Origin: DASPKT01 sp035626475
GTDB taxonomy: Bacteria; Pseudomonadota; Alphaproteobacteria; Azospirillales; Azospirillaceae
Length of the DNA stretch: 44,652 bases
NCBI GenBank assembly: GCA_035626475.1
Contig: DASPNP010000052.1
Span: 1-44,652 of the forward strand
Direction of reading: 5' to 3'
Shown here: one piece after another, positions 1 to 6,920 of the stretch
Numbering within the stretch: the stretch's first letter is position 1
Layout: every line of letters begins with the position of its first letter
Translations under genes and position numbers: made by a program
The notes under the pieces: model-generated
What the model saw: the letters and a program-made list of their open reading frames with translations, nothing else
Databases searched by the model: none
Told to the model about the DNA's origin: nothing

Positions 1-1188
1 CTCAACGCGCTTGGTCAGGGTCGCGTAGTGCGTCGGCTCGCCGGTCGCGGGGTCGTCGACGCGGAAGACGTCGTAGATCACCGGGATGCGGGCGCCGGTG
101 CGGAAATGGCGGAAGGTCAGGCGCCCGCTCCAGCGGCCGTAGCGCAGCACCGTCGGGAAGACTTCAGAGGTCAGGCGCGGCACGTCCTCCGGGACGAAAT
201 ACTGCTGCACGTCGGTCCGTAGCGCCTCCTCGAGAGTCTCCAGCCCGACCAGGCGGCGCCCGGCGTCATTGACGTAGACGGCATGGAAGCGCGTGTCGGC
301 GACGCCGACGAAGTCGGCCGACTGTTCGATCACGGCCGCCAGCATGCGCCGCTCCGCCTCCACCGCCTGCCGGTCGGTGACGTCGGTGTGGATGCCGACC
401 CATTCCGTGATCATGCCGTCATCGTCCACCATCGGCACGGCGCGCACCGACATGGTGCGGTAGGCGCCGTAGCGCTGGCGCAGCCGGTGCTGCACCTCGT
501 AGACGGTGATGGTCTCCAGGGCGCGGCGCCAAGCGGCGGCGGTGGCGGCCCGGTCTTCCGGGTGGACGGCGTCGAGCCAGCCCCAGCCCTTCAGCTGCTC
601 GAAGCTCTGGCCGGTGAAGGCGCTCCAAGCCGGCTGCTCGGTCGTGAATTCGCCCGAGGCCGGCATGTTCCAGACGATGGCCGACGTCGCCTCCACCAGC
701 GAGCGGAAGCGCTCCTCGCTCCGCCGTAGCGCCTCCTCGCGGCGGCGCTCGGCGGTGATGTCGCGGGAGATGGCGACCAGCCGCTCCGGCCGCCCGTCGG
801 GCCCGGGCACGCCTGTCACCACCACGTCCCACCATTTCGGCGTGCTCTTGGCGGTCGGGCAGAAGGCCTGGAAGCGCCCCTCCCCGCCCGCCAGCGCCTT
901 TTCCATCGCCGCCTGCACCAGCGGCCGGGCGGCGGCCGGCCAGAAGCTGCTCCAGGCGCCGCCGCAGACCGAGGCGAAATCGTCGATCTCCATGACGCAG
1001 AGGCCGCGCCCGTTCATGTAGACGACATCGCCCTCCAGGCTGAGGACCTTGATGCAGTCGGGGCTGGAGTCGAGGATGCTGCGGACGAAGGCCTCGCCCT
1101 GCCAGTTCCCGTCGATCGGGGTCGGGCCGCCCGTGCCGGAAACGTCCGGTTGCCCTGACGGGCGGTCGCGGAGCTGGGCATCGGACAC
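1..1188 (-). CDS. PAS-domain sensor protein, C-terminus cut by the window edge
   Basis: Only the first 396 residues are present; the frame stays open to base 1. It reads as at least three consecutive PAS folds: the first around residues 25-130 (SILDSSPDCIKVLSLEGDV), the second around 140-260 and the third around 270-390. The PAS-typical phrases AISRDITAERRREEALRRSE and HTDVTDRQAVEAERRM are the PAC-to-next-PAS linkers. There is no signal peptide or membrane segment in the visible part, so it is probably cytoplasmic. I chose the GTG at 1188 because a GGAGAG Shine-Dalgarno stretch lies just upstream; the nearby ATG at 1181 is in another frame. The output domain (histidine kinase, GGDEF or phosphatase) is outside the window. 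The divergent neighbour is an Hpt protein, which makes a hybrid histidine kinase the likeliest output, but that is inference. Confidence 0.85.
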   Translation of the reverse strand, partial: MSDAQLRDRPSGQPDVSGTGGPTPIDGNWQGEAFVRSILDSSPDCIKVLSLEGDVVYMNGRGLCVMEIDDFASVCGGAWSSFWPAAARPLVQAAMEKALAGGEGRFQAFCPTAKSTPKWWDVVVTGVPGPDGRPERLVAISRDITAERRREEALRRSEERFRSLVEATSAIVWNMPASGEFTTEQPAWSAFTGQSFEQLKGWGWLDAVHPEDRAATAAAWRRALETITVYEVQHRLRQRYGAYRTMSVRAVPMVDDDGMITEWVGIHTDVTDRQAVEAERRMLAAVIEQSADFVGVADTRFHAVYVNDAGRRLVGLETLEEALRTDVQQYFVPEDVPRLTSEVFPTVLRYGRWSGRLTFRHFRTGARIPVIYDVFRVDDPATGEPTHYATLTKRVE

Positions 1189-1377
1189 GTCGGTCTCTCC
1201 CAAGGGTTGACTGTACGACATCGTACGGAATCTCGTTCGCGGCCAGCGGTCTGGCAATCCGACGAAGGGCGTAGAGTGCCCGGTGCCAGCCCGGTCACGA
1301 CGGCGGGCGGCACGGAACCGTTGCGCCCGCGCTCCCGCCGGGGCCAGACTGGCCGACCCCACGCGCATGGAGCACCG

Positions 1378-1689
1378 ATGCCCGCCGGCCGCCCCGACCT
1401 CTCCGCCGTCCTAGACCAGCTCTGCGCCGAGTTCCTGGCGGCATTGCCGTCCCGGATGCAGGCGGTGGAGAATGCCTGGGCGCGGCTGGAAACCGGCGAC
1501 ACGGCGGCGCGCGAGGCGCTGGTGCAGGCCGTCCACTATCTGGTCGGCTCCGGCGCCACCTTCCGCCAGCCCGGCATCTCCCAGGCGGCGCGGACCCTTG
1601 AGGAGCAGGTGATGGCCGGCGGCGGCGCGCCGGAGTCCGGGGTGGCGCTGCAGGCCCTGCGCGACGCGGTGGCGGCGGCGCTGGCGTAG
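1378..1689 (+). CDS. Small Hpt (histidine phosphotransfer) domain protein
   Basis: A 103-residue helical protein with an Hpt core: AVHYLVGSGA around residues 51-60 corresponds to the HxLKGSA motif of Hpt domains, with His53 as the likely phosphoacceptor and Val replacing the usual Lys. Such proteins shuttle phosphate between receiver domains in phosphorelays. The ATG at 1378 is preceded by GGAG at 1369-1372; upstream in-frame codons look non-coding. It is divergently arranged with the truncated PAS sensor protein, which could be its phosphodonor. The family call rests mainly on one motif and on size, so function is moderately certain. Confidence 0.7.
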   Translation: MPAGRPDLSAVLDQLCAEFLAALPSRMQAVENAWARLETGDTAAREALVQAVHYLVGSGATFRQPGISQAARTLEEQVMAGGGAPESGVALQALRDAVAAALA

Positions 1690-1730
1690 GCCTTTTCAGG
1701 AATCTGCAATGAGGCGCGTCCCCTCTCCCC

Positions 1731-1942
1731 GTCACCCCGGCGAAGGCCGGGGCCCAGGGGTTGCAGCGGGATATGATCGATGAAGCATCGGTGTGGTTCG
1801 TAGGTCGCATGGAGCGGAGCGCAATGCGACATGATCAGGCCGCGGTAATGTCGCATCACGGCTTCGCCTCCATGCGACCTACGGGTGCTTCATCGACCTC
1901 GGATGGCTGCAATCCCTGGGTCCCGGCCTGCGCCGGGATGAC
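1731..1942. repeat. Nested palindromic composite repeat, copy 1
   Basis: A 212-bp element with two nested inverted repeats. The outer arms are 1731-1767 and 1906-1942 (left arm begins GTCACCCCGGCGAAGGCC; right arm ends GCCGGGATGAC). The inner arms are 1800-1833 and 1848-1882 (left begins GTAGGTCGCATGG; right ends CCATGCGACCTAC). TGAAGCA/TGCTTCA forms a further small pair between them. Essentially the same unit recurs at 5334-5544 and the inner half alone at 34019-34099. It fills the gap between the convergent Hpt and xylanase genes and could fold into a long hairpin acting as a transcription stop. Confidence 0.9.
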
Positions 1943-1986
1943 GGTCAGTGATTGGGATCGACAGTCAGGGGTCCGACAATCGGGTA

Positions 1987-3117
1987 TTAACGCTGCGTCC
2001 TTGCCGGCCGCGGATCGGCGTTGTCCAGCGCCTCGGCCACCGCCTGCCAGGCCGCCTTGCGCCGCATCTCCCGGTCGTAGAGCAGCGGCCGCACCGGCAG
2101 CCCGTCGGGCCGCGCCCGGTGCTCGGACAGCCAGCTGTTCCGGTCGGACAGGCCCCAGGTCAGGATCGTGCCGGTGGCGGGCACGTCCAGCACCACGTCC
2201 AGCACCCGGCGGTAGGTGTCGGCCACCAGCCGGTCGCGCACGGCCACGTCGGCGGGGGCGAACTGGTCGGAGACGTCCAGCTCGGTCAGCATGACCTCCA
2301 GCCCCAGCGCCGCCACCTCCCGGCAGAAGCGGCCGAGCGCGGCGATGTCGGGCGCGTCCCTGCCCTCGGTCGCGACATGGCCCTGGATGCCGAAACCGTG
2401 CACCGGCACGCCGCGCGCCCGCATCCCCTCCAGCAGCGTCAGCACGCCCCGGCGCTTGGCCTCGGCCTGGGGGCCGGCCTGGGCGGTGCCGAACTCGTTC
2501 AGCACCAGCCGCGCCTTGGGATCGAAGGCGGCGGCGATGTGGAAGGCCTGGTCGATATAGGCCGGGCCCATCAGGTCCAGCAGCGCCTTGCGCCGCAGCC
2601 CGCCCTCGCCGGCCTCGGTGGCGTAGAGCGGCTCGTTCACCACGTCCCAGCTGTGGACCCGGCCGGCATAGCGCCCGACCACGGTGCCGAGATGAGCGGC
2701 CAGCATCTCCTCGACGTTCAGCCGTGTCGCCCGCTCCTCGAACCAGCGCGGCATGCCCTCCAGCCAGACCAGCGTGTGGCCGCGGAAGGCCATGTTGTGG
2801 TCGCGGGCGAAGGCGAAGCGGCGGTCGCTGGCGGTGAAGTCGTAGAGGCCCGGCCCCGACGCGATCTCCCGCCATTTCATCTCGTATTCCGGGACGACCA
2901 GGTTGCAGTCGGCGACGACGGCGTCGCGGTACTGCCGGTCGGCGTCGACCAGCGGCCCGATGGCCGTGCCGAACAGGATGCCCTTGGCCTCGGCCCGGCG
3001 GCGCAGCGTGTCGGCCAGCCCCTGGGCCGGCGCCGGGCCGGCCGGCAGCGACGCCGCGGCGAACCCGGCCAGCACGGCGCGGCGGGATGGCTGGGCGGCA
3101 AGGAAGGATGGCGTCAA
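1987..3117 (-). CDS. GH10 endo-1,4-beta-xylanase, Tat-exported
   Basis: A 376-residue glycoside hydrolase family 10 protein, expected to cleave internal beta-1,4 bonds of xylan by the retaining mechanism. The acid/base is Glu162 in SWDVVNEP and the nucleophile is Glu279 in MLTELDVS; HTLVWLEGMPRWF (about residues 114-126) is the substrate-binding region typical of GH10. An N-terminal twin-arginine signal (SRRAVLAGFAAASLPAG, residues 11-27) with an alanine-rich cleavage region points to folded export to the periplasm or beyond. No carbohydrate-binding module is present. The start is a TTG at 3117, supported by GGAG about seven bases upstream and by the intact Tat signal. It stands alone and is divergent from the PP2C phosphatase gene; no other xylan genes are nearby. 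Confidence 0.93.
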   Translation of the reverse strand: MTPSFLAAQPSRRAVLAGFAAASLPAGPAPAQGLADTLRRRAEAKGILFGTAIGPLVDADRQYRDAVVADCNLVVPEYEMKWREIASGPGLYDFTASDRRFAFARDHNMAFRGHTLVWLEGMPRWFEERATRLNVEEMLAAHLGTVVGRYAGRVHSWDVVNEPLYATEAGEGGLRRKALLDLMGPAYIDQAFHIAAAFDPKARLVLNEFGTAQAGPQAEAKRRGVLTLLEGMRARGVPVHGFGIQGHVATEGRDAPDIAALGRFCREVAALGLEVMLTELDVSDQFAPADVAVRDRLVADTYRRVLDVVLDVPATGTILTWGLSDRNSWLSEHRARPDGLPVRPLLYDREMRRKAAWQAVAEALDNADPRPARTQR

Positions 3118-3197
3118 GACGGCTCCGGTGGGCTATATGTCAACTGTTTCAGGCGGCGCCGATGGGGCCGCCGCCAGCCTTCCACGGTTCGCCGCCC

Positions 3198-4457
3198 ATG
3201 CAAAGCGACATCCTGAGCCACGGGATCGACGACGAGGCCATCGACCTCGGGCCCGTCCTCATCGTCGACGACGACCCGCTCTCGCGCCGCCTGCTGGAGG
3301 TGGCGCTGGCGAGCCTGGACTACGAGGTCATGGTGGCCGAGAACGGCGCCGAGGCGCTGGAGCTGCTGAAGCGCCACCCGATCGGCCTGGTGCTGACCGA
3401 CTGGGTCATGCCGGAGATGGGCGGGGCCGAGCTGTGCCGCCGCATCCGCGAGACGGTGACCGACCGCTACGTCGTCATCGTCGTGCTGACCGCCCGCACC
3501 AACCGCGAGGCGCTGATCGAGGCGCTGGAGACCGGCGCCAACGACTTTCTGTCCAAGCCGCCCGACCTGGAGGAGCTGCAGGCCCGCCTCTCCGCCGGCC
3601 GCCGCATCCAGCGGCTGGAACGCCAGCTGGAGGCGCGCAACCGCCGGGTGGCGGCGGTGCATGCCGAACTGGCCCAGGCCTATGAGCGCATCGAGTCCGA
3701 CCTGAAGATGGCCGACCGGACGCTGCGCCGGCAGCTGCCCGCGCCCGGCGACCTGGGCGGCGTGCGCTTCGCCTGGCTGTTCGAGCCCTCGGCCCATCTG
3801 GGCGGCGACATCTTCGACGTGGCGGTGAGCCCCGGCGGCGACCTCGCCGCCTTCTACCACATCGACGTGGCCGGCCACGGCGTGCCGGCGGCGCTGACCT
3901 CGTCGACGCTGCAGAGCCTGCTCTCGGGCGCCGTGAAGCGCGGCGGCGCCCGGCGCGGCGAGAGCGCCCCCTGGTACAGCCGGCCGATCCTGGTCGCCGA
4001 CGAGCTGAACCGCCGCTACTGCCGGCCGGGCGAGGTCGACGGCTACTTCACCATGCTCTACGGCGTCGTCGACCGCCGCACCGGCCGGGGCGAGCTGACC
4101 AATGCCGGCCATCCCCCGCCCCTGATCTGGCGGGCATCCGAGGGGCGCTGGGAGCGGCTGGGCGACGGCGGCATGCCCGTGGGGCTGCTGGAGGACGCTG
4201 CCTTCGAAGTCCTGTCGTTCGAGCTGAAGCCCGGCGACCGGCTGGTGCTGCATTCCGACGGTATCGACGAATGCGCCTCGGCCGGCGGCGAGGCGTTCGG
4301 CGACGAGCGACTGGGCGAGGCGCTGGCGGGAGCCGCGGGTGATTCACTTGATGATTTCGTCGCCTCGATTGCGGTACTACTTAGGCAGTGGCGCGCGGCG
4401 CCGTCCTTCGAGGACGACGTGTCGCTCCTGGTGATCGAAAAGACCGGCCGGGACTGA
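3198..4457 (+). CDS. Response-regulator PP2C-type serine phosphatase (RsbU/SpoIIE-like)
   Basis: A 419-residue fusion. An N-terminal receiver domain (about residues 18-140) has acidic residues Asp24-26 and phosphoacceptor Asp68 in LTDWVMPEMGG. A coiled-coil linker follows (about 145-185, rich in Arg/Glu/Ala), then a C-terminal SpoIIE-type PP2C domain (about 190-415) with metal-binding motifs GGDIFDV, DVAGHGVPAA, NAGHPPP and HSDGID. Such proteins dephosphorylate a STAS anti-sigma antagonist when their receiver is phosphorylated. The expected substrate is encoded 25 bp downstream, followed by the cognate kinase. The ATG at 3198 gives a normal N-terminus; longer in-frame extensions run into the divergent promoter region and look non-coding. 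Cytoplasmic. Confidence 0.92.
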   Translation: MQSDILSHGIDDEAIDLGPVLIVDDDPLSRRLLEVALASLDYEVMVAENGAEALELLKRHPIGLVLTDWVMPEMGGAELCRRIRETVTDRYVVIVVLTARTNREALIEALETGANDFLSKPPDLEELQARLSAGRRIQRLERQLEARNRRVAAVHAELAQAYERIESDLKMADRTLRRQLPAPGDLGGVRFAWLFEPSAHLGGDIFDVAVSPGGDLAAFYHIDVAGHGVPAALTSSTLQSLLSGAVKRGGARRGESAPWYSRPILVADELNRRYCRPGEVDGYFTMLYGVVDRRTGRGELTNAGHPPPLIWRASEGRWERLGDGGMPVGLLEDAAFEVLSFELKPGDRLVLHSDGIDECASAGGEAFGDERLGEALAGAAGDSLDDFVASIAVLLRQWRAAPSFEDDVSLLVIEKTGRD

Positions 4458-4482
4458 CGGCCTCCACGGGAAGACTTGGCCC

Positions 4483-4815
4483 ATGATCGACAGCGAGGCC
4501 CGCGGCGGCGTCACGCTCGCCCGCCTGACCGACAAGCGGCTGGATGCCGCCGCCGCCCCCGGCTTCAAGACCGGCATCTCCGCCCTGATCGAGGGCGGCG
4601 CCGACCGCATCGTGCTCGACCTGACCGCGGTGTCCTTCGTGGACAGCAGCGGGCTGGGCGCCATCGTCTCGGCGCTGAAGCAGCTGGGCTCGCGCGGCGA
4701 CCTGGTGCTGGCCGGCCTGCAGCCGCCGGTCAGGAAGCTGCTGCAGCTGACCCGCCTCGACCGTGTCTTCAAGACCTACGACACCGCCGAGGACGCGGTG
4801 GCGGCGCTGGGCTGA
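4483..4815 (+). CDS. STAS-domain anti-sigma factor antagonist (RsbV/SpoIIAA-like)
   Basis: A 110-residue STAS protein. The phosphorylation loop FVDSSGLGAIVSALK starts at residue 52 and contains Ser55/Ser56, one of which is the family's kinase target. When unphosphorylated, such proteins bind the switch kinase and release its other partner. It lies between the PP2C phosphatase and the RsbW-like kinase, so the three genes form a complete phosphatase-antagonist-kinase switch. The start at ATG 4483 follows a GGGAAGA stretch. Confidence 0.93.
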   Translation: MIDSEARGGVTLARLTDKRLDAAAAPGFKTGISALIEGGADRIVLDLTAVSFVDSSGLGAIVSALKQLGSRGDLVLAGLQPPVRKLLQLTRLDRVFKTYDTAEDAVAALG

Positions 4816-4826
4816 GGCGGACGGGG

Positions 4827-5279
4827 ATGGCGCGCGGTCAGGCGGTTCCGGACAGACGGGTGGACCTGACGCTGGAGGCCGCCTTCCCCAATGTCGCGAT
4901 GGCCACCCGCGCCGTTGCCGGCGTCTGCGCGCTGACCGACATGAAGCCCGAGCATATCGACGAGGTCGAGCTCGGCCTGGCCGAGGCCATCAACAACGTC
5001 GTCGAGCACGCCTATGACGGCCGGGAGGGCGGCGAGGTCCGCGTGTCGGTCCTGCTGTTCCCCCAGGTGCTGCGCATCGACATCGAGGATGAGGGCCGGG
5101 CCATGGACCCGCGCCTGCTGGTCGACCCGCAGCTCTGCTTCGATTGCGGCGACCCCGACAGCCTGCCGGAGGGCGGCATGGGCCTCGCCCTCATCCGCCA
5201 GCTGTTCGACGCCATCGCCTACGAGACCCGCGACGGCCGCAACCGCATGACGCTGACGCGGTGGCTGGTGGTGATCTGA
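4827..5279 (+). CDS. RsbW-like anti-sigma factor / serine kinase (HATPase_c)
   Basis: A 150-residue GHKL ATPase of the RsbW/SpoIIAB type. The N box is ELGLAEAINNVVEHAY (about residues 48-63), the G1 box is DEGRAMDP (88-95) and the G2 box is GGMGLALIRQLFD (116-128). It should phosphorylate the adjacent STAS protein and sequester a third partner. An unusual CFDC (residues 104-107) sits in the ATP-lid region and could be a redox or metal site, or chance. No sigma factor gene is nearby, so the output target is unknown. The start ATG 4827 follows the upstream stop by 11 bases; the frame is open further upstream but only as a shadow of the STAS gene. Confidence 0.9.
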   Translation: MARGQAVPDRRVDLTLEAAFPNVAMATRAVAGVCALTDMKPEHIDEVELGLAEAINNVVEHAYDGREGGEVRVSVLLFPQVLRIDIEDEGRAMDPRLLVDPQLCFDCGDPDSLPEGGMGLALIRQLFDAIAYETRDGRNRMTLTRWLVVI

Positions 5280-5333
5280 GGGCTCCGGCAGGACCGGTCG
5301 CGCTGTACTCGCCGGTCGCTCAATCCTTCAACC

Positions 5334-5544
5334 GTCATCCCGGCGAAAGCCGGGACCCAGGGGTTGCAGCAATCTGCCCTGAATGACGTGCGCGCGTAGG
5401 TCGCATGGAGCGCAGCGCAATGCGACATGCCCCGGCCGGGATGTCGCATTACGGCTCCGCCTTCATGCGACCTAAGGACCAAATGAGTGCTGCATCGGCC
5501 GTATCCCGCTGCAACCCCTGGGTCCCGGCTTGCGCCGGGATGAC
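5334..5544. repeat. Nested palindromic composite repeat, copy 2
   Basis: A 211-bp unit with the same architecture as the one at 1731-1942. Outer arms are 5334-5370 and 5508-5544; inner arms are 5396-5429 and 5441-5474. The arms are nearly identical between copies while the spacers between outer and inner arms differ, as expected for structure-conserved elements. It separates the convergent RsbW-like gene and the DUF3131-like gene and may serve as a bidirectional stop. Confidence 0.9.
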
Positions 5545-5567
5545 GGGATCAAACCTTCCGGAACGAC

Positions 5568-6920
5568 CTATCTCGCCGCCGCCTTGGTCGGCGGCGCGTG
5601 CATCCAGGAGCGCATCAGCGGGCCGTGGCTGCGGAAGGCCAGGGACTGCAGGATCATGGCGTTGGTCTCCAGCGACAGGGCGCCGTTGACCTGTCGGGTG
5701 GCGGTGTAGATGCCGGCGCGCCACCCCTTCTCCGCATCCGCCGCCGCCGCCGTCTCGGCCAGCAGCTTGTCCGCGTAGGGGGTGCCCAGCAGCACGCCCC
5801 AGCCGAAGGCGATCTTGGATGCCGCGGTGCGCAGCTGGTCGGCCTCGCCCGCGTCGCCGCCGATAAGGCCCCAGTCTCTGCCCTCCTGGGTGACGGGCTG
5901 CTGGACGAACCAGGGCTTGCGGTCCACCGGCCCCTCGCCGGCGGTCACCGGCAGGCCGGTCACGGCCGCCCGCGCCTCCTGCGCCTTGTAGATGCGCCAG
6001 GCCAGCTCCTGACCGACGCGGTCCCAGCCATATTCCAGCCCGTCATAGATCCAGGGCTCGCTGACCGAGTTGGTGCGGGTGCCGGGGAAGCTCGGCCGCG
6101 CGTCCAGCGGCACCGACACCTCCTCCACGGTGCGCCAGGCCAGCTTGCCGGCCAGCGAGGCGGCGTTGGACACGTCGTAGCCCAGCAGCGCGAAGCCCTT
6201 GGCGGCGTACTGCTCGAAGCCCAGCCGCCCCTCCTGGTGCAGCTCGACCGTTCCGTCCGGCAGCCGGCGCGCGGCCTGCAGGAAGCGGTTCTCCACCGCC
6301 GCGCCGAGGTCCCAGCCGGCCAGCAGCCCGTCGATGGACGGCGCCAGCCCCGGGTGGTCGCGGCGGGCGAGCGTCAGCGCGGTCAGCAGCCGGCCCAGAT
6401 CCACCGCCGACCAGCCGAGGTCGCGGTAGCCCGTCTCCCTGCCGGTCGCCTGCCCGTCACGGTCCACGGGCGCAAGGCTGACCGTGTTGTGGAAGCGCCC
6501 GGGCAGCCGGTCCTCGAACCGCGGCAGCCGGCCGAGACCGGCCAGCAGCGCCGCGATGCGCGCCTCGGCCTCGCGCGGCGGGATCAGCTTCAGCTTCTCC
6601 GCCGACAGCGTCGCCATGATCTGCGAGCCCGCGGTCCAGAGCGTCGCCACGGGGAAGTCGGCCACCATGTCGGCGAAGCCGGTTTCGGCCCTGGTCTGCG
6701 TCGCGAAATAGCGCCAGGCCGCCGCCGCCGCCTGGGTTTCGGCCTGGGTCAGCGGCCGGTGGACGCTGTCGGGGATGCCGGGCGTGAGCTCGACCCTGGG
6801 CGCGGTGTCGGGGCCAAGCTCGAACTCCTCCAGCTTCAGGATCAGCACGATCGAGAAGGACAGCGCCAGGATGAAGACGATGTGGCTGCGGGCGGCGATC
6901 AGCCCGTCGCGGAACCTCAT
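5568..6920 (-). CDS. Membrane-anchored DUF3131-like protein
   Basis: A 450-residue protein with one N-terminal membrane segment (about residues 12-30, HIVFILALSFSIVLILKL) and a large presumed periplasmic domain. The domain resembles the DUF3131 family, probably an alpha-helical toroid, judged by helix-rich repeats such as GYRDLGWSAVDLGRLLTAL and the C-terminal NGALSLETNAMILQSLAFR. It is a paralogue of the lipoprotein at 9797-11023: shared blocks include (A/S)T(L/M)WxAG, GWSAVDxGRLL and the C-terminal S-x-x-TNA-x-(I/V)L-x-(S/A)L. Its ATG overlaps the stop of the upstream glycosyltransferase gene as ATGA, so translation is coupled. Context suggests a role in processing or guiding a polysaccharide made by that enzyme; the biochemical activity is unknown. 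Confidence 0.82.
   Translation of the reverse strand: MRFRDGLIAARSHIVFILALSFSIVLILKLEEFELGPDTAPRVELTPGIPDSVHRPLTQAETQAAAAAWRYFATQTRAETGFADMVADFPVATLWTAGSQIMATLSAEKLKLIPPREAEARIAALLAGLGRLPRFEDRLPGRFHNTVSLAPVDRDGQATGRETGYRDLGWSAVDLGRLLTALTLARRDHPGLAPSIDGLLAGWDLGAAVENRFLQAARRLPDGTVELHQEGRLGFEQYAAKGFALLGYDVSNAASLAGKLAWRTVEEVSVPLDARPSFPGTRTNSVSEPWIYDGLEYGWDRVGQELAWRIYKAQEARAAVTGLPVTAGEGPVDRKPWFVQQPVTQEGRDWGLIGGDAGEADQLRTAASKIAFGWGVLLGTPYADKLLAETAAAADAEKGWRAGIYTATRQVNGALSLETNAMILQSLAFRSHGPLMRSWMHAPPTKAAAR

Noticed and set aside
1761..2294. Small frames across the composite repeats (starting MERSAMRH and similar)
   Set aside because: They are translations of repeat sequence and recur with the repeats, with no ribosome site or conserved domain.
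1731..5544. Repeats as a CRISPR array
   Set aside because: Units are 212 bp palindromes 3.6 kb apart without regular spacers.
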